From Magicicada septendecula (lineage: Eukaryota; Arthropoda; Insecta; Hemiptera; Cicadidae): a stretch of 64,000 bases of DNA. The stretch covers positions 283,497,379 through 283,561,378 of the forward strand of contig CM068373.1 of the NCBI GenBank assembly GCA_034769895.1, read 5' to 3'. The first letter of the stretch is position 1, and the number at the start of each line of letters is the position of its first letter. A program made the position numbers and the translations under genes. The notes below the pieces were generated by a model, which worked only from the letters and a program-made list of their open reading frames with translations, was not told the origin of the DNA and searched no databases. Below are positions 54,460-64,000 of this stretch, piece by piece.

Positions 54460-55020
54460 GGGCATCTGAGGACCACATGCCAATTTCAATTCTTTATTCC
54501 TTGTTCTTTTCTTTTTCTCTAGTATTCTTTCATCTTTTCACTATGTCTCTTCTTCGTGTCTTCAGTCCACTTTGAACCTGTGTTTTTCATTCTCCTCTTC
54601 TGGACTCCGTCCATTTTTAATACTTTTGCCCGAAAAACGTCTCTTCCAATTGTTTCTTCTGCGTTTATATTATTTTTTTTCTAAATCTTTTTTGACTTCT
54701 TACTCCATCTTCTTTTTTGACATCTTCTTTGATGATCTGTTTTGTTAACCTATTGTCGTACATTCTATATAATATTGTCGTCCAAAAATACTAGGCTTCC
54801 TTTTCTCACTCTTTCTGTTATATTTTCTATACTTTGATATATTTCATCATTACTTCTTAATATACAACCTTCTGAAATTTTACGTGGGCCTAATAATTTC
54901 CTAATAATTTGTCATTCCAAGATTTCTAGTTTGTCTAAATTATAATTAAGTGCTAGACATTCACTTGCATATAGGGATTCTGGCCTCACTGCTGTATTGT
55001 ATGCCTTATTAGTACTGTCA
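54460..55020 (-). pseudogene. LINE C-terminal relic
   Basis: Minus-strand frames read AYNTAVRPESLYASECLALN and NLDKLEILE, KLLGPRKISEGCILRSNDEI and QSIENITERVRKGSLVF, a LINE family order after the reverse transcriptase. The left end shares 150 bases with 7078-7236. Several stops. Confidence 0.72.
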
Positions 55021-55651
55021 TTTTTTTTTTGTATTCTTTGCACTGGATGACCAACATATCCAATTTATTGGGTCGTGATGTGGAGACCACGAAAACTCTT
55101 GGTTTTCCTTCACTCTTGTCTAGAAGAACTCATACAGACCTGCTCTTCTTTCTTCGAGTTCTTCTTGCACTTAGTGGATTGCCCATTACCAGTTGTAAGA
55201 TGCACTGAAGTTTCAGGCCTCTATGCTGACGTCCTCGACTTCTGAGGTGACAAAAAAGTTTCAATGGGCAGTGAGGGATGGAATTTGCTGACTGCACTTG
55301 TTTGATCTGCCACAGTTGGAGGCGTAGTACTTAAATTGTTCAATGCCTTCTAGTTTTTTATTGTGACAAATGTCTTATTACTTGACTCAATAAATCCCTC
55401 AGATTTATATTTTTGTAAGTGTGACATACTTAGGTTATATTAACCGTTCTGTCACATTTGTTCTCTGTTCCTCTAGTGGTTGTCCTTCTGTCCAGTGGGT
55501 GGATCGGCAGGGTGTGTGGGCGGTCTGCAAATAAAAATTTAAACCTGGTAGTCGTGGGACTACCGGTATACATGGAATCATGGGCAGACTTGTGCTTTGG
55601 GAAGGAATGAAGGGTTGGTTAAATAAACAGCTACATAAGTTTCAATGTATT
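55021..55651. other. No gene recognised
   Basis: Moderate GC. A palindrome-like ggtagtcgtgggactacc lies near 55548. This region is 3' of the unknown small gene. Confidence 0.4.
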
Positions 55652-56059
55652 TTATATTGAGCCGAACGGATTGTTAATAAAGTGCTTAGAGAATTCCTCG
55701 TCGACTCCTTTGAAGCGGCGACTTGGACCGGGCTGTTCTGCGCAGAGCATCGAGGGTCTAATGTTGTCGAAGCACAAGTTATTAATGTTCTCATCGTCTG
55801 TTTTCTTGCTAGCTAGCCGTACGCTCGATCTGAGTCGCTTTGGGGGCACACCGGATGACCCAGGTATCGGAGATTCGGGCCGCTTGGGCGCTGACGGGGT
55901 TTCGTCAAGTTTCAAATGGTTGCCATTTTCTAAGTTCTCGGCCGATTTCTTTGATTTTAGTCTCAAACGATAGGCCTGTTGACGCTCTGCATAGGATTTG
56001 CCGGTTTTCGGTTTGAAATTTTTGGTTCGAGTTTTATCGCGATTTTTAGGTCGAGGCAT
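55652..56059 (-). CDS. Unrecognised 135-residue basic protein
   Basis: The frame starts MPRPKNRDKTRTKNFKPK and holds SYAERQQAYRLRLKSKK, an AERQ..YR.RLK pattern seen near the N-terminus of several transposon-encoded and nuclear proteins. The rest is rich in Ser, Pro, Lys and Arg with nuclear-localisation-like runs (PPKRLRSSVR) and few hydrophobics. It is unlike the LINE and gypsy proteins around it, and no terminal repeats are visible. It could be a small host gene or exon, or the first frame of an unidentified transposon. The upstream region (56060-56400) is GC-richer. Function unknown. Confidence 0.4.
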   Translation of the reverse strand: MPRPKNRDKTRTKNFKPKTGKSYAERQQAYRLRLKSKKSAENLENGNHLKLDETPSAPKRPESPIPGSSGVPPKRLRSSVRLASKKTDDENINNLCFDNIRPSMLCAEQPGPSRRFKGVDEEFSKHFINNPFGSI

Positions 56060-56472
56060 TTCAAAGTTTTGAGTTCAAATGTTGTTATTATTTTCTGTGA
56101 GTGCTTCTGGTACTCGGAATTGGTGTTATTGGAGAGATTTAGTTCTGAGGATCACAACGCACTTTGTATTTTCGCGATCGGACTTGTAGTTCCCGAGATA
56201 TTTACGTTTTAGTGGAGCAATTTAGAAATTTTCGGCGCAAAAACACCCTCACGCAGACAAAGCCTAGAGGCGACCGAAGTCAGTTGTCAAACTTCTCAGT
56301 ACTATTGGTGGAAGGGGGCCGAGTGACTCGATCACCTGACACCTGGTTTGCTGGGATTGGTTGAGAGGTTCGTGAGATAGTGGTATGCCGAAAGTACATT
56401 TGAAACATAATGGTCTATTTTCGCGAAACGTGCGAGTAAGACATTACATACCTATGCATTCCATGTCAAAAA

Positions 56473-56524
56473 CTTATTATTATTATTATTATTAGTAGTA
56501 GTAGTAGTAGTAGTAGTAGTACTG

Positions 56525-56569
<45 letters not shown>

Positions 56570-56590
56570 CCAGCAGCAGCAGCAATAGTG

Positions 56591-56637
<47 letters not shown>

Positions 56638-56656
56638 TGTAGCAGCAGCAATAGTG

Positions 56657-56720
<64 letters not shown>

Positions 56721-56803
56721 CAGCAATAGTGGTAGTGGTGGTAGTAGTAGTAGTAGTAGTACTAGTAGTAGCAGTAGTAGCAGCAATAGTGGTAGTGGTA
56801 GTG

Positions 56804-56855
<52 letters not shown>

Positions 56856-56862
56856 CAGTAGC

Positions 56863-56899
<37 letters not shown>
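56473..56899. repeat. AGT/AGC compound microsatellite with higher-order units
   Basis: About 427 bases of AGT repeats in which agcagcaatagtggtagtgg recurs at about 56575, 56642, 56719 and 56779, so a 60-78-base unit has itself been duplicated. Long poly-Val, poly-Leu or poly-Thr frames are artefacts. Confidence 0.92.
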
Positions 56900-57015
56900 T
56901 ATTTGCATACAGCAATGCTGCAAACATTACATTCATAAACAATTATTCTAAACACAGCGTTTCGATCTCTAAAAATTGAGGTCGCCTTCAGGTGTAAATA
57001 AATTTTTACATCATA

Positions 57016-57052
57016 TCTTCTTCTTCTTCTTCTTCTTCTTCTTCTTCTTCTT

Positions 57053-57082
<30 letters not shown>
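57016..57082. repeat. (TTC)n microsatellite, LINE tail
   Basis: About 66 bases of TTC, which reads (GAA)n directly after the LINE stop codon on the minus strand. Confidence 0.92.
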
Positions 57083-57083
<1 letters not shown>

Positions 57084-57086
57084 TTC

Positions 57087-57870
57087 TTATTCTATGGCGT
57101 CACGGTCGGAGTCGAACTTAGGCCTCCATTTTTCCCTGTCTTTGGCGATCAATGTCCATCGTTTTATTTTAAGTAAAGTATCAGCATCCCTCGCCACTGC
57201 ATCAATCCAATGATGCTTGGGTCTTCCGACAGGCCTTCTACCCTCGATTTGACTAAACAGTCTTCCTAAGTATTCGGTTGCCTTCCATCCTAATGTTGCG
57301 TCCTGCTCATTGCAATCTATGCAGTCGGATGGTGGTGGCCAGATCACTGTCTTTATATAGCTTGTATAGTTCCTCATTGTGACGCATTCTCCACATCCCA
57401 TTGACTTGGATAGATCCATATAGTCTCCTCAAAATTCTAATTTCAAAGGTATTGACTATGATAGCGGCTTGTTTGTTCAGAGTCCAAGTCTCACTGGCAT
57501 ATGTTATGACCGGCCTAATCATAACTTTATATAATGTGACCTTGAACTGATGGTAGATATTCCTTGTCTTGAATATACTTGTCAACGAAGCACATGGTCT
57601 ATTTGCGGCCTGTATCCTTTTCCATACATTATCGTTTATTTCTTCACTATCTTCTGCAACCCAACATCCCAAATATTTAAACTGATTAATTATTTCCAGG
57701 TTTAATAGTTCGATTTCAAACTGTTCATGTTTCCTGGTTTTACTTCGAGTGGTGATCAAAATCTTTGTTTTAACTGTATTAACCTGTAATCTTATCTTTC
57801 CTGCTTCACCTTTGAGTTCCTGGAAGGTCTCTTTTGCTCTTACTTGGGGTCTTCCCATAATATTAATATC
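57087..57870 (-). pseudogene. LINE C-terminal half with (GAA)n tail
   Basis: Frames read NQFKYLGCWVAEDSEEINDN and YKVMIRPVITYASETWTLNK, FEIRILRRLYG, then after one frameshift near 57310-57420 GRRPVGRPKHHWIDAVARDA and DREKWRPKFDSDRDAIE-stop. These are the thumb and C-terminus of an RTE-like LINE. It is 5'-truncated near 57870 and its 3' end is the microsatellite. Confidence 0.82.
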
Positions 57871-58191
57871 GTCTTCATAACCTACGATCTGGACCTATTC
57901 TAATGTTGAAACATCATATTTATCACTACCAAATAGATACTGTCACAATATAACAAAAAGATTATTAATTAATAGAAACAGAAAATAACAATTTACAAAA
58001 AAAGGCCGTTTTTTTACTGAGTAGGAGGGTTTTAACATCTAGTCGTTTTCCATTCTATTGTCGTGTGGTGCTCATGTACAATAATGTTCTTAAAGTTAAT
58101 TTATCTACGAAATCTATTATCATTTTTAGGTTGCCATACATCCCAAATTAAATAATGACGTCTACACTATTATAAGTCCACAATCACTGCT
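57871..58191. other. No gene recognised
   Basis: AT-rich; nothing to report. Confidence 0.4.
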
Positions 58192-58205
58192 TATAGCAAA
58201 TATAT

Positions 58206-58483
58206 AATAACAATAATGGCTTCCATGTATACCACCGAAGTAGCTTAGGAGTCGGCAGGGTAGGCTGGCTATTGTGAGCCGTACTGCATAAAAGAAACGC
58301 AGTGTGGCCAGCACTACGCTTCAGCCGCCCATTATTATCCCCAGGATGTTATCCCAGGTACTCATTTTCAACAGGCTGAGTCGACCCGGGGACTGAAAAA
58401 TGCACCTTGATTTTTATTGTGAGGGCCCGGGAATTGAACCCGGGACCTCTAGATTAGTAGACCCACTGGTCTACTGAGCCGCC
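58206..58483 (-). mobile_element. tRNA-derived SINE with 14-bp target duplication
   Basis: The minus strand starts ggcggctcagtagaccagtg (A-box-like) and has a B-box-like cccgggttcaattcccggg 40-odd bases on, then a 200-base body and a short ATT-rich tail. The exact direct repeat tatagcaaatatat at 58192-58205 and 58484-58497 flanks it. Boxes A and B would drive RNA polymerase III; mobilisation depends on a partner LINE. Confidence 0.85.
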
Positions 58484-58499
58484 TATAGCAAATATATTT

Positions 58500-60535
58500 G
58501 TCACTTTACATTCGTAATTAGAGACCTTAAAAACTACTGAGTACTTAATTTTATTCAAACTGAACGTCGATTTAGGGGTCCAAAGGGTGTGTGACGCGAA
58601 CATATGGTTTCATAGAAGAGAAATGCACCAGCCTCTCCACCCCAACTACACTCTCACCTACACGTCGGTGGGCCCTGTTACGCCGAGCAATCCACTCCAG
58701 GGTTGTGGAAACCTATCCCTTTGACGAAGTGGATCGGTAAGCAAACGAGAGATGGGGGTTCTGTCAGGGACCTGGAGTATCCTAGTTCATGTCTGGAGTA
58801 TCCTGGGCCCTGGCCTGGCAGGATGGTGCACATCGGCAGCAGGATGTGCATCTAGTGTGGAGGCGGAGGAGGCTACAGTAGCCCAACGGCTGCACACATG
58901 GGCTGAGTCAGTTAGCTTACTGCGACGGGGCAGAGATAGCTCGTCAGCTGAAGTGAAAGCAACTCTCTATTGGAAGAGCACCACGAAATCAATGTTCCCG
59001 GTCCTCCAGGTTGGGGGTTGGATCGAAGAATTCACATATCCTATCTGTGAAACTCTTTTTATGTGCAGAAACCTATCAGTTTCTCAGCCAGTCAGTTGTC
59101 TGCACTTCACAGGACTACTGGCGGAGACAACCCTTGACTCAGTAATTGGTTGTCGCGCCGCTGAAGAAGGAGAAGAAGATGAACGTTGTTTTAACAGTCA
59201 TGTCGGCCATAATCGTTACGCCATTTTGTTTTTATTTTTTGATCTTGGATACATACCAAGCAACCTTTATAATTCCCCCCATACCAAATTCCGTGTAAGC
59301 TGAGAATCGATTTCACATTTTCGCCATTATTGGGGGCTTTGAAATTACTTTACGACACCTGGAGGGCGCAACCGGCCGTGGATCTAATGCTTGAAGCAAG
59401 ATGATGTGAAATACTTAAACACATACCCTGCATACACAAGGCAGTGGCAAATTGCCCTGTTTGTATTTAAATTGCCCTTAAATGTTGGGAAGTGTTGTGT
59501 TTGTTAAATAACACGTGCCAATCTGGTTCGTCTCTGTTTTTCCTGTTACAACAATTTACGTCAAAGTGATTCTGGGAATTAGAACCGCGGAAACAGGCGT
59601 TTAAATCCGCGAGTATGCAATAACCTTATTCTTTGCTCTTTGTTTTTTAATAAATCGAATACTTCATATCGCAGTGCAACTCTGCTTGAGTACTTTCCGT
59701 GTTGGGTTTTCCTGATTTTCCTGTTTAGTTTCCTTAATCCACAGAACTCATCTGAATCGCTGCGGTTTTCCTCGATTCCGGTCGCAGTCACCTAGATATA
59801 TATTTTGTGGTTGTAATTAATTAAGAAGGGTCGTTAATACGTATCTTCCCCATGTAAATGTTTGCCCCGTTTTCTCAGCTGTCCGTACATGGAATGCCTT
59901 CAAATCTTTACCACTTACTTTCTGACTTCTTTTGAAAAGGTTTACGGAACAGTCTTTTAGATATTTTTTTGACGGAAAACGTCTTACACCGCGGGTCCTG
60001 TGTGGGGGGGGGGGGCTATGCGAAAGTCGATGTTGCGATTTTCTGTATACCAAACAAACTTTAATATCTTTAAAACTATAACGCATAATTAAATAAGAAA
60101 TTCACGATTCAAAAGAAAATATATACATTATAGTTAAAATATATTGTAAGCGAAATATTCAATTACAATTCAAACAATCCTCTGAAGATACAGAATAATT
60201 TGTGTGAAACGTGTGTCAAGTGAAAATAAACCTACTTGCAGTGTATTTATTTAAAGATATTACATGGAAGACCTGCAGGAAACTCAACGAGTTACTTACA
60301 AAGGAATAATTTTTTAATCAGTGTGTTACAAAATGTTCTCATTGGTAGATGTGTTTTTACTATATCAAACTCCGGTAAAACTTTGAAACGAATCGGTTCG
60401 CCTGAGAAAATGGGTCCTTATACATATAAAAAATAATCAATTTTTGGGTTATAAACTTTCCACAGCGTATTATATATTATTTAATTAATTCCGATCTTTA
60501 ATGAAGAAAGTTGTGTTAGTGGTTATAATCACAAA
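58500..60535. other. No gene accepted; GC-rich repeat-like block at 58640-59310
   Basis: At 58640-59310 a GC-rich stretch holds a 183-codon plus-strand frame without motifs, ending near gaagaaggagaagaagatga; it resembles retroelement untranslated sequence. The rest is AT-rich, with a G10-12 run near 60003. Nothing else recognised. Confidence 0.4.
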
Positions 60536-60742
60536 CAGAATTATCACTGTTGCACACCATTATAGAAAAATTATTCCGATGAGCTGAGAAGCTTAAAAGC
60601 CCTAATCGGAATAATTTTTCTATAGTGGTATGCAACAGTGATAATTCTGTTTGTAATTCCGATCTGATGATGAGCTGTAAAGCTTCACTAATCGGAATAA
60701 TTTTTTCTATAGTGGTGTGCAACAGAGTTAATTCTGTTTACT
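60536..60742. repeat. Palindrome cluster from the 27.6-kb element family
   Basis: Three related arms: 60537-60580 (inverted) and 60598-60653 form a near-perfect hairpin, and 60690-60742 repeats the second arm directly. All share cggaataatttttctatagt and gcaacag blocks with the termini at 27611-28013. Confidence 0.75.
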
Positions 60743-60905
60743 ACATATTACATAGTTAAATAAATCGAATCCCATATTTTGTTTAAACTTTAAAATATAC
60801 AAAGTAGACATTCATTTTTATGAGAAAAGAAAGAAATTTACATTAATATTCTGCATGTAGTGTAATGCTAGCTGACCACTGGGAGCGCTTGTATCGCCTC
60901 TGATA

Positions 60906-61615
60906 ATTTTTACTTCCATGTTCCATAAGGAAATGGAAGTATTGTGATCGCGAAAAAAATTGTGTTCGAGATAAGGGCTGATTCTGATTGTACTACCCTC
61001 AAAACATGAAGAAAAGTCATTTTCCGAAAAATGTCTGTCTGTGTGTAGAATTTTTTCTATGGCAAACGATAACTGCCGCAGAATCAAATAATGTTTTGCA
61101 TACATACCTGAGTTGTAGAGGACTCAAGGTCTGTTGATTTTGGTGAAGATCGGTTAAGGGGAAGGGGGTAGTTTACCCGTAACGTTTTATGTTTTAACAA
61201 GAATAAAGTACTTGATTTTGATAAATAAAATATCCTGAAAAGAAAGTCATAATTATCCACTGTAAAAGGGTAGATGAAATATCTATATATGAAAAGGGTA
61301 GTTGAAAAGAGAGGGGGTAATTTTCTATAAATTAAAATGATAGTTGAAGGGGGAGGGGATAGTTTTTTATATATGTATTACGTTATCGGCAACAAAGAAG
61401 TAGTTTGTTGTTAAAATTCCTTCCCGGGCTGATTGGCCGTGGTCTAATGTTTTCTGCAAAAACAGATGTTTTGGCAGTGCCATCGACTGCCGTCATCAGT
61501 GAAAATCGAGTGCGCTAACGTGACATGGTATACGTTAGTGAGCACGGTACTGTGGTTAAGACTGAAGAAAAAAGTACAGTTTCTATGGAAATATTTCATT
61601 TCGAAAATGAGTTTA
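60906..61615. repeat. Dispersed repeat R, copy B, interrupted
   Basis: It aligns with 50429-50965 up to gaagtagttt (61407) and resumes at gtttctatggaaatatttca (61577). The 160 bases between are the small element below. Confidence 0.8.
61408..61567. mobile_element. Copy of the 179-bp element inside repeat R
   Basis: It begins ttgttaaaattccttccc like 51854 and shares the cagtgccatcgactgcc core, but lacks the last 12 bases of the right terminal repeat. Flanks aagtagttt and aagtacagttt may be a decayed target duplication. Confidence 0.7.
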
Positions 61616-61682
61616 AATATTAAAATGAGTTTAAATGAATTTACGTTAATATTTTGTCATCTAATGTAATGGTAGCGCTAGT

Positions 61683-62145
61683 ATCATCATCACCACTCCA
61701 AGGACTAGGCCTTAGACCTGTTCCGGAACCCATTTCCTCCTTGGTCTACTGACATCTCTCTTCCCAGTAGGGTGGTAACCCAAGGAAGCCACAACTAGAC
61801 GGATATCAGGCATGCGATTCAAGTGTTCACACCATCTTCTTCTGTGGTCTACAATCATCTGGTGCAATGATACAATGTTTAAATAACGTCTAATATCCTC
61901 GTTCCTTCTCCGATCCAAGAAAGAACAACCTTACGTCCCTCTTAGAAATTTCATTTCGGCTGCCTGAATTCTCTGCTTGTCCCTTTTACCAAGATTTCAT
62001 GTCTCACTAGCATACAGGAATGTGGGGAGAGCCACAATTTTATAAAATTTAATTCCAGAATGCTTCCGTGTTTTATTTTTCAGTTACCTATGAATCGTTC
62101 CACAGATGCGTCTAAATTTTGTTAGCTTACTATGGAGTGCTAATA
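61683..62145 (-). pseudogene. LINE C-terminus
   Basis: Frames read RRICGTIHR and FYKIVALPTFLYASET, then the open end DRRRNEDIRRYLNIVSLHQM, WCEHLNRMPDIRLVVAS and GKRDVSRPRRKWVPEQV-stop, followed by a short (GAT)n tail. Relative of the 39476 fragment; two stops upstream. Confidence 0.75.
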
Positions 62146-62289
62146 TCGCCTTTGATCATATTTACTTCATATAGGCTATATAGGGTGTAAGGTATAGGAT
62201 GCGTCTCTTATAGCCTCTCCTATACAACCGTCAGCCTCACCTTCACGAGTTGTAGCGGAAGTTCGCTGCATGGTGCACCCTGTTCACAC

Positions 62290-62523
62290 TAACAAGGCTC
62301 TGACGACCGAGTGACCGCCGGTATAAGTGGTCCCCCTACTACCAAGTGCCAACGGCTTCTTTGAAGGCGGATGAGCGGGTAGTAGGTTAGGGCACTCTCT
62401 TGTCCTTGGGGTGTGAAAATACCCCAGAAGGCGGATGAACCAGAGATGGTCAACGGCATAGGATGCAGAAGGCAACGGGAAACCACTGCATTAAAGATCT
62501 GAGGATATCCCCAGGCTTTTAGC
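62290..62523 (+). repeat. LINE 5' untranslated region
   Basis: GC-rich leader containing gaccgagtgaccgccggtat and aaggcaacgggaaaccactg, partly shared with 39840-39910. It leads directly into the endonuclease frame. Confidence 0.65.
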
Positions 62524-63495
62524 ATGATGGCTACGTCTAATGCAAAATATTCCGGAGTTTCAATTCCCCCATTCGGTTCTCCGGGGGGGGGGGAGGTGTT
62601 GGATAGAGTCAATTTTGAAGAAGTAAATCCTATTGTCTACAAACGAAAAAATGGATGCAAAATCGGCACTTGGAATGTTAGAACATTACTGAAGCCTGGT
62701 AAAATGGAAGAGGTAAAGCATTATATGATAAAGGCAGAGCTTAATATATTAGGTGTCTGCGAGACAAAATGGGCAGGATGTGGTGATTTTGTATCAGGTG
62801 ATTTCAGAATTATTTACAGTGGAAAGGAAGAACCAGGAAGAAATGTAGTAGCATTGTTCTTAAGAGGTGAATGGAGGAGTAGTGTCTTGAATACATGCCA
62901 CAGTAGTGATAGATTACTGATGATAAAACTTAGGGCAGAGCCAGTTGATTTGTGTATAATTATGGTGTACTTTCCAACAACAAGTAGTAACGATGAAGAT
63001 ATAGAATTAATGTATGAACAGATTGAAGAGTTGCTCAAGATAATAAAGAAAGACGATAATGTAGTTATAATGGGCGACTTTAATGCATCTATTGGTGCTA
63101 ACAGTAGTCAAAAATGTGCCGGGAAGTTTGGTTTGGGGAACATCAATGCACGAGGGGAAATGTTACTTGAGTTTTGTGAGCAGTATGAGATGATCGTCAC
63201 AAACACATGTTTTGAAGTCCCCAAAAGACGACGATACACTTGGAAAGCACCGGGCGATGTTAGGAGGCATCAGATCGATTATATTCTAGTCAGACAAAGA
63301 TATAAGAACCAAGTTAAATCTAGTCATTCATATCCTGGTATGGATATAGATAGTGACCATATTCCCGTTATGGCGAAGTGCAATATTAAATTTAGGAAAA
63401 TCAGGAAATCTAAACAAAAGAACTGGTGCTTGGAAAAACTGACCGATGACAAAATAGTAAAAAAATTGGAAGAGGAGTGTACGGTAGCGCGATAA
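62524..63495 (+). CDS. LINE apurinic-like endonuclease, ORF truncated before reverse transcriptase
   Basis: A 323-residue open frame with the full exonuclease-endonuclease-phosphatase motif set: GTWNVRTL (N51), GVCETKW (E80), VVIMGDFNAS (D185, N187), IDYILV (D252) and SDHIPVMA (D278, H279). The enzyme nicks target DNA for target-primed reverse transcription in RTE-like LINEs; host proteins annotated craniofacial development protein 2-like share it. All catalytic residues seem present. The frame stops at 63495, before any reverse transcriptase, as sequence changes to a small repeat element. The true start could be the Met at 62524 or 62527. Confidence 0.88.
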   Translation: MMATSNAKYSGVSIPPFGSPGGGEVLDRVNFEEVNPIVYKRKNGCKIGTWNVRTLLKPGKMEEVKHYMIKAELNILGVCETKWAGCGDFVSGDFRIIYSGKEEPGRNVVALFLRGEWRSSVLNTCHSSDRLLMIKLRAEPVDLCIIMVYFPTTSSNDEDIELMYEQIEELLKIIKKDDNVVIMGDFNASIGANSSQKCAGKFGLGNINARGEMLLEFCEQYEMIVTNTCFEVPKRRRYTWKAPGDVRRHQIDYILVRQRYKNQVKSSHSYPGMDIDSDHIPVMAKCNIKFRKIRKSKQKNWCLEKLTDDKIVKKLEEECTVAR

Positions 63496-63506
63496 TTTCA
63501 CTTTGT

Positions 63507-63872
63507 AGGTTGGCTAATCTGCTTACTGCCTTTTCCAATTATTCATGTTGGAACTTTGTACAGTTCGTCTAAAACTCTCGCGGCGGTCGGTCCGCCCAGC
63601 TGTCTTGCTGTCATTCATTCTTGTCGACATTCAAACGCTCGCGGCGGTCGGTCCGCCCAGCTGTCTTGCTGTCATTCACTCTTGTCGACATTACAGTTCG
63701 TCTCAAACGCTAGCGGCGGTCGGTTCGCCGACTGTTTTACTGTCATATTTTCTTGTCGACATTTAATGTAGGCCTTAGGCCGGCACATTTTCACTTATGG
63801 CCAACTAGGCCCGCTATTAATTCAATTTAAAAATTTAATACTTTTATAGACAACACGCTCATTAGCCAACCT
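63507..63872. mobile_element. Small element with 12-bp inverted ends and a tandem array
   Basis: The ends aggttggctaat and attagccaacct (63861-63872) are exact complements. Inside, three tandem units (63560-63631, 63632-63692, 63693-63763) share agcggcggtcggt, gctgtcattca and cttgtcgacatt blocks; the second lacks the first 11 bases. It lies where the LINE ORF breaks off. Confidence 0.65.
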
Positions 63873-64000
63873 TATTTCAATAACTTTAATCATGTAATGT
63901 AACCTTGGAAAATTCATTAAAGTCAATTCAATACAGTCCACAATTTTCATCATTTCTTATACCTACTGAATCAATGCATGCATTACAAGCTATTTTTTAC
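63873..64000. other. No gene recognised
   Basis: AT-rich; no continuation of the LINE reverse transcriptase is visible before the window ends. Confidence 0.4.

Noticed and set aside
56452..56955. Long poly-Thr, poly-Leu and poly-Val open frames
   Set aside because: They are translations of the AGT/AGC microsatellite in different frames; the same applies to the TTC, TAG, GA and CT tracts elsewhere.
58430..58483. Possible functional tRNA gene
   Set aside because: A- and B-box-like sequences are present, but the cloverleaf is not convincing, the body continues for 200 bases, and a 14-bp target duplication flanks the whole unit, so it is a SINE.
58752..59303. 183-codon plus-strand frame
   Set aside because: The composition looks like translated GC-rich retroelement leader; no domain or consistent codon pattern seen.
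1..64000. CRISPR, phage, operon or defence-system content
   Set aside because: No spaced identical repeats, ribosome-binding sites or compact gene clusters; the gene content is eukaryotic transposons.

Overview
The window looks like intergenic or deeply intronic DNA from a large, repeat-rich arthropod genome. AT-rich sequence, long trinucleotide microsatellites, many non-LTR retrotransposon relics, Ty3/gypsy elements (one with an envelope gene), a Penelope-like element, hAT and Tc1/mariner-group DNA transposons and a tRNA-derived SINE together suggest an insect, possibly a polyneopteran such as a cockroach; the species is inference. I found no host gene I would defend. The only non-transposon coding candidate is an unrecognised 135-residue basic protein at 55652-56059. 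There is no bacterial signature, CRISPR array or rRNA, and the one tRNA-like sequence is a SINE head.

Layout. 0-2 kb: an uninterrupted DDE transposase (minus). 2-10 kb: microsatellites, LINE tails, four copies of a foldback-type element bounded by CATG (three here, one at 53.6 kb), and two gypsy LTR pieces that both stop near the transcription start. 10.2-17.7 kb: a 7.4-kb envelope-bearing gypsy/errantivirus-like provirus (minus) with 1-kb LTRs and a 4-bp target duplication; most of pol is deleted and gag and env are frameshifted. 18-21.7 kb: LINE debris and dispersed repeats with a 128-bp tandem array. 21.7-26.4 kb: an RNase H-bearing LINE (minus) split by a 2.4-kb hAT element with an 8-bp target duplication. 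26.9-36.9 kb: LTRs of one gypsy lineage, including a 3.2-kb internally deleted element at 29.6-32.7 kb, plus LINE relics, a foldback element and a hAT-type MITE.

37-49 kb: LINE 3' fragments on both strands and a Penelope-like element (minus, 44.1-45.8 kb). 50-64 kb: a pair of dispersed repeats, one interrupted by a 179-bp-family element; a solo LTR with its target duplication; inverted CT/GA tracts; the unknown small ORF; compound AGT microsatellites; a SINE with a 14-bp target duplication; a palindrome cluster; and the 5' half of a LINE encoding an intact-looking endonuclease (plus), apparently cut off by a small element with roughly 70-bp tandem repeats.

The features do not form a pathway. 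The biology here is transposition history: nesting, truncation, recombination to solo LTRs, and a recurring association between LINE 3' ends and GAA, GAT or AAT microsatellites. All homology calls come from reading motifs by eye, without database searches.
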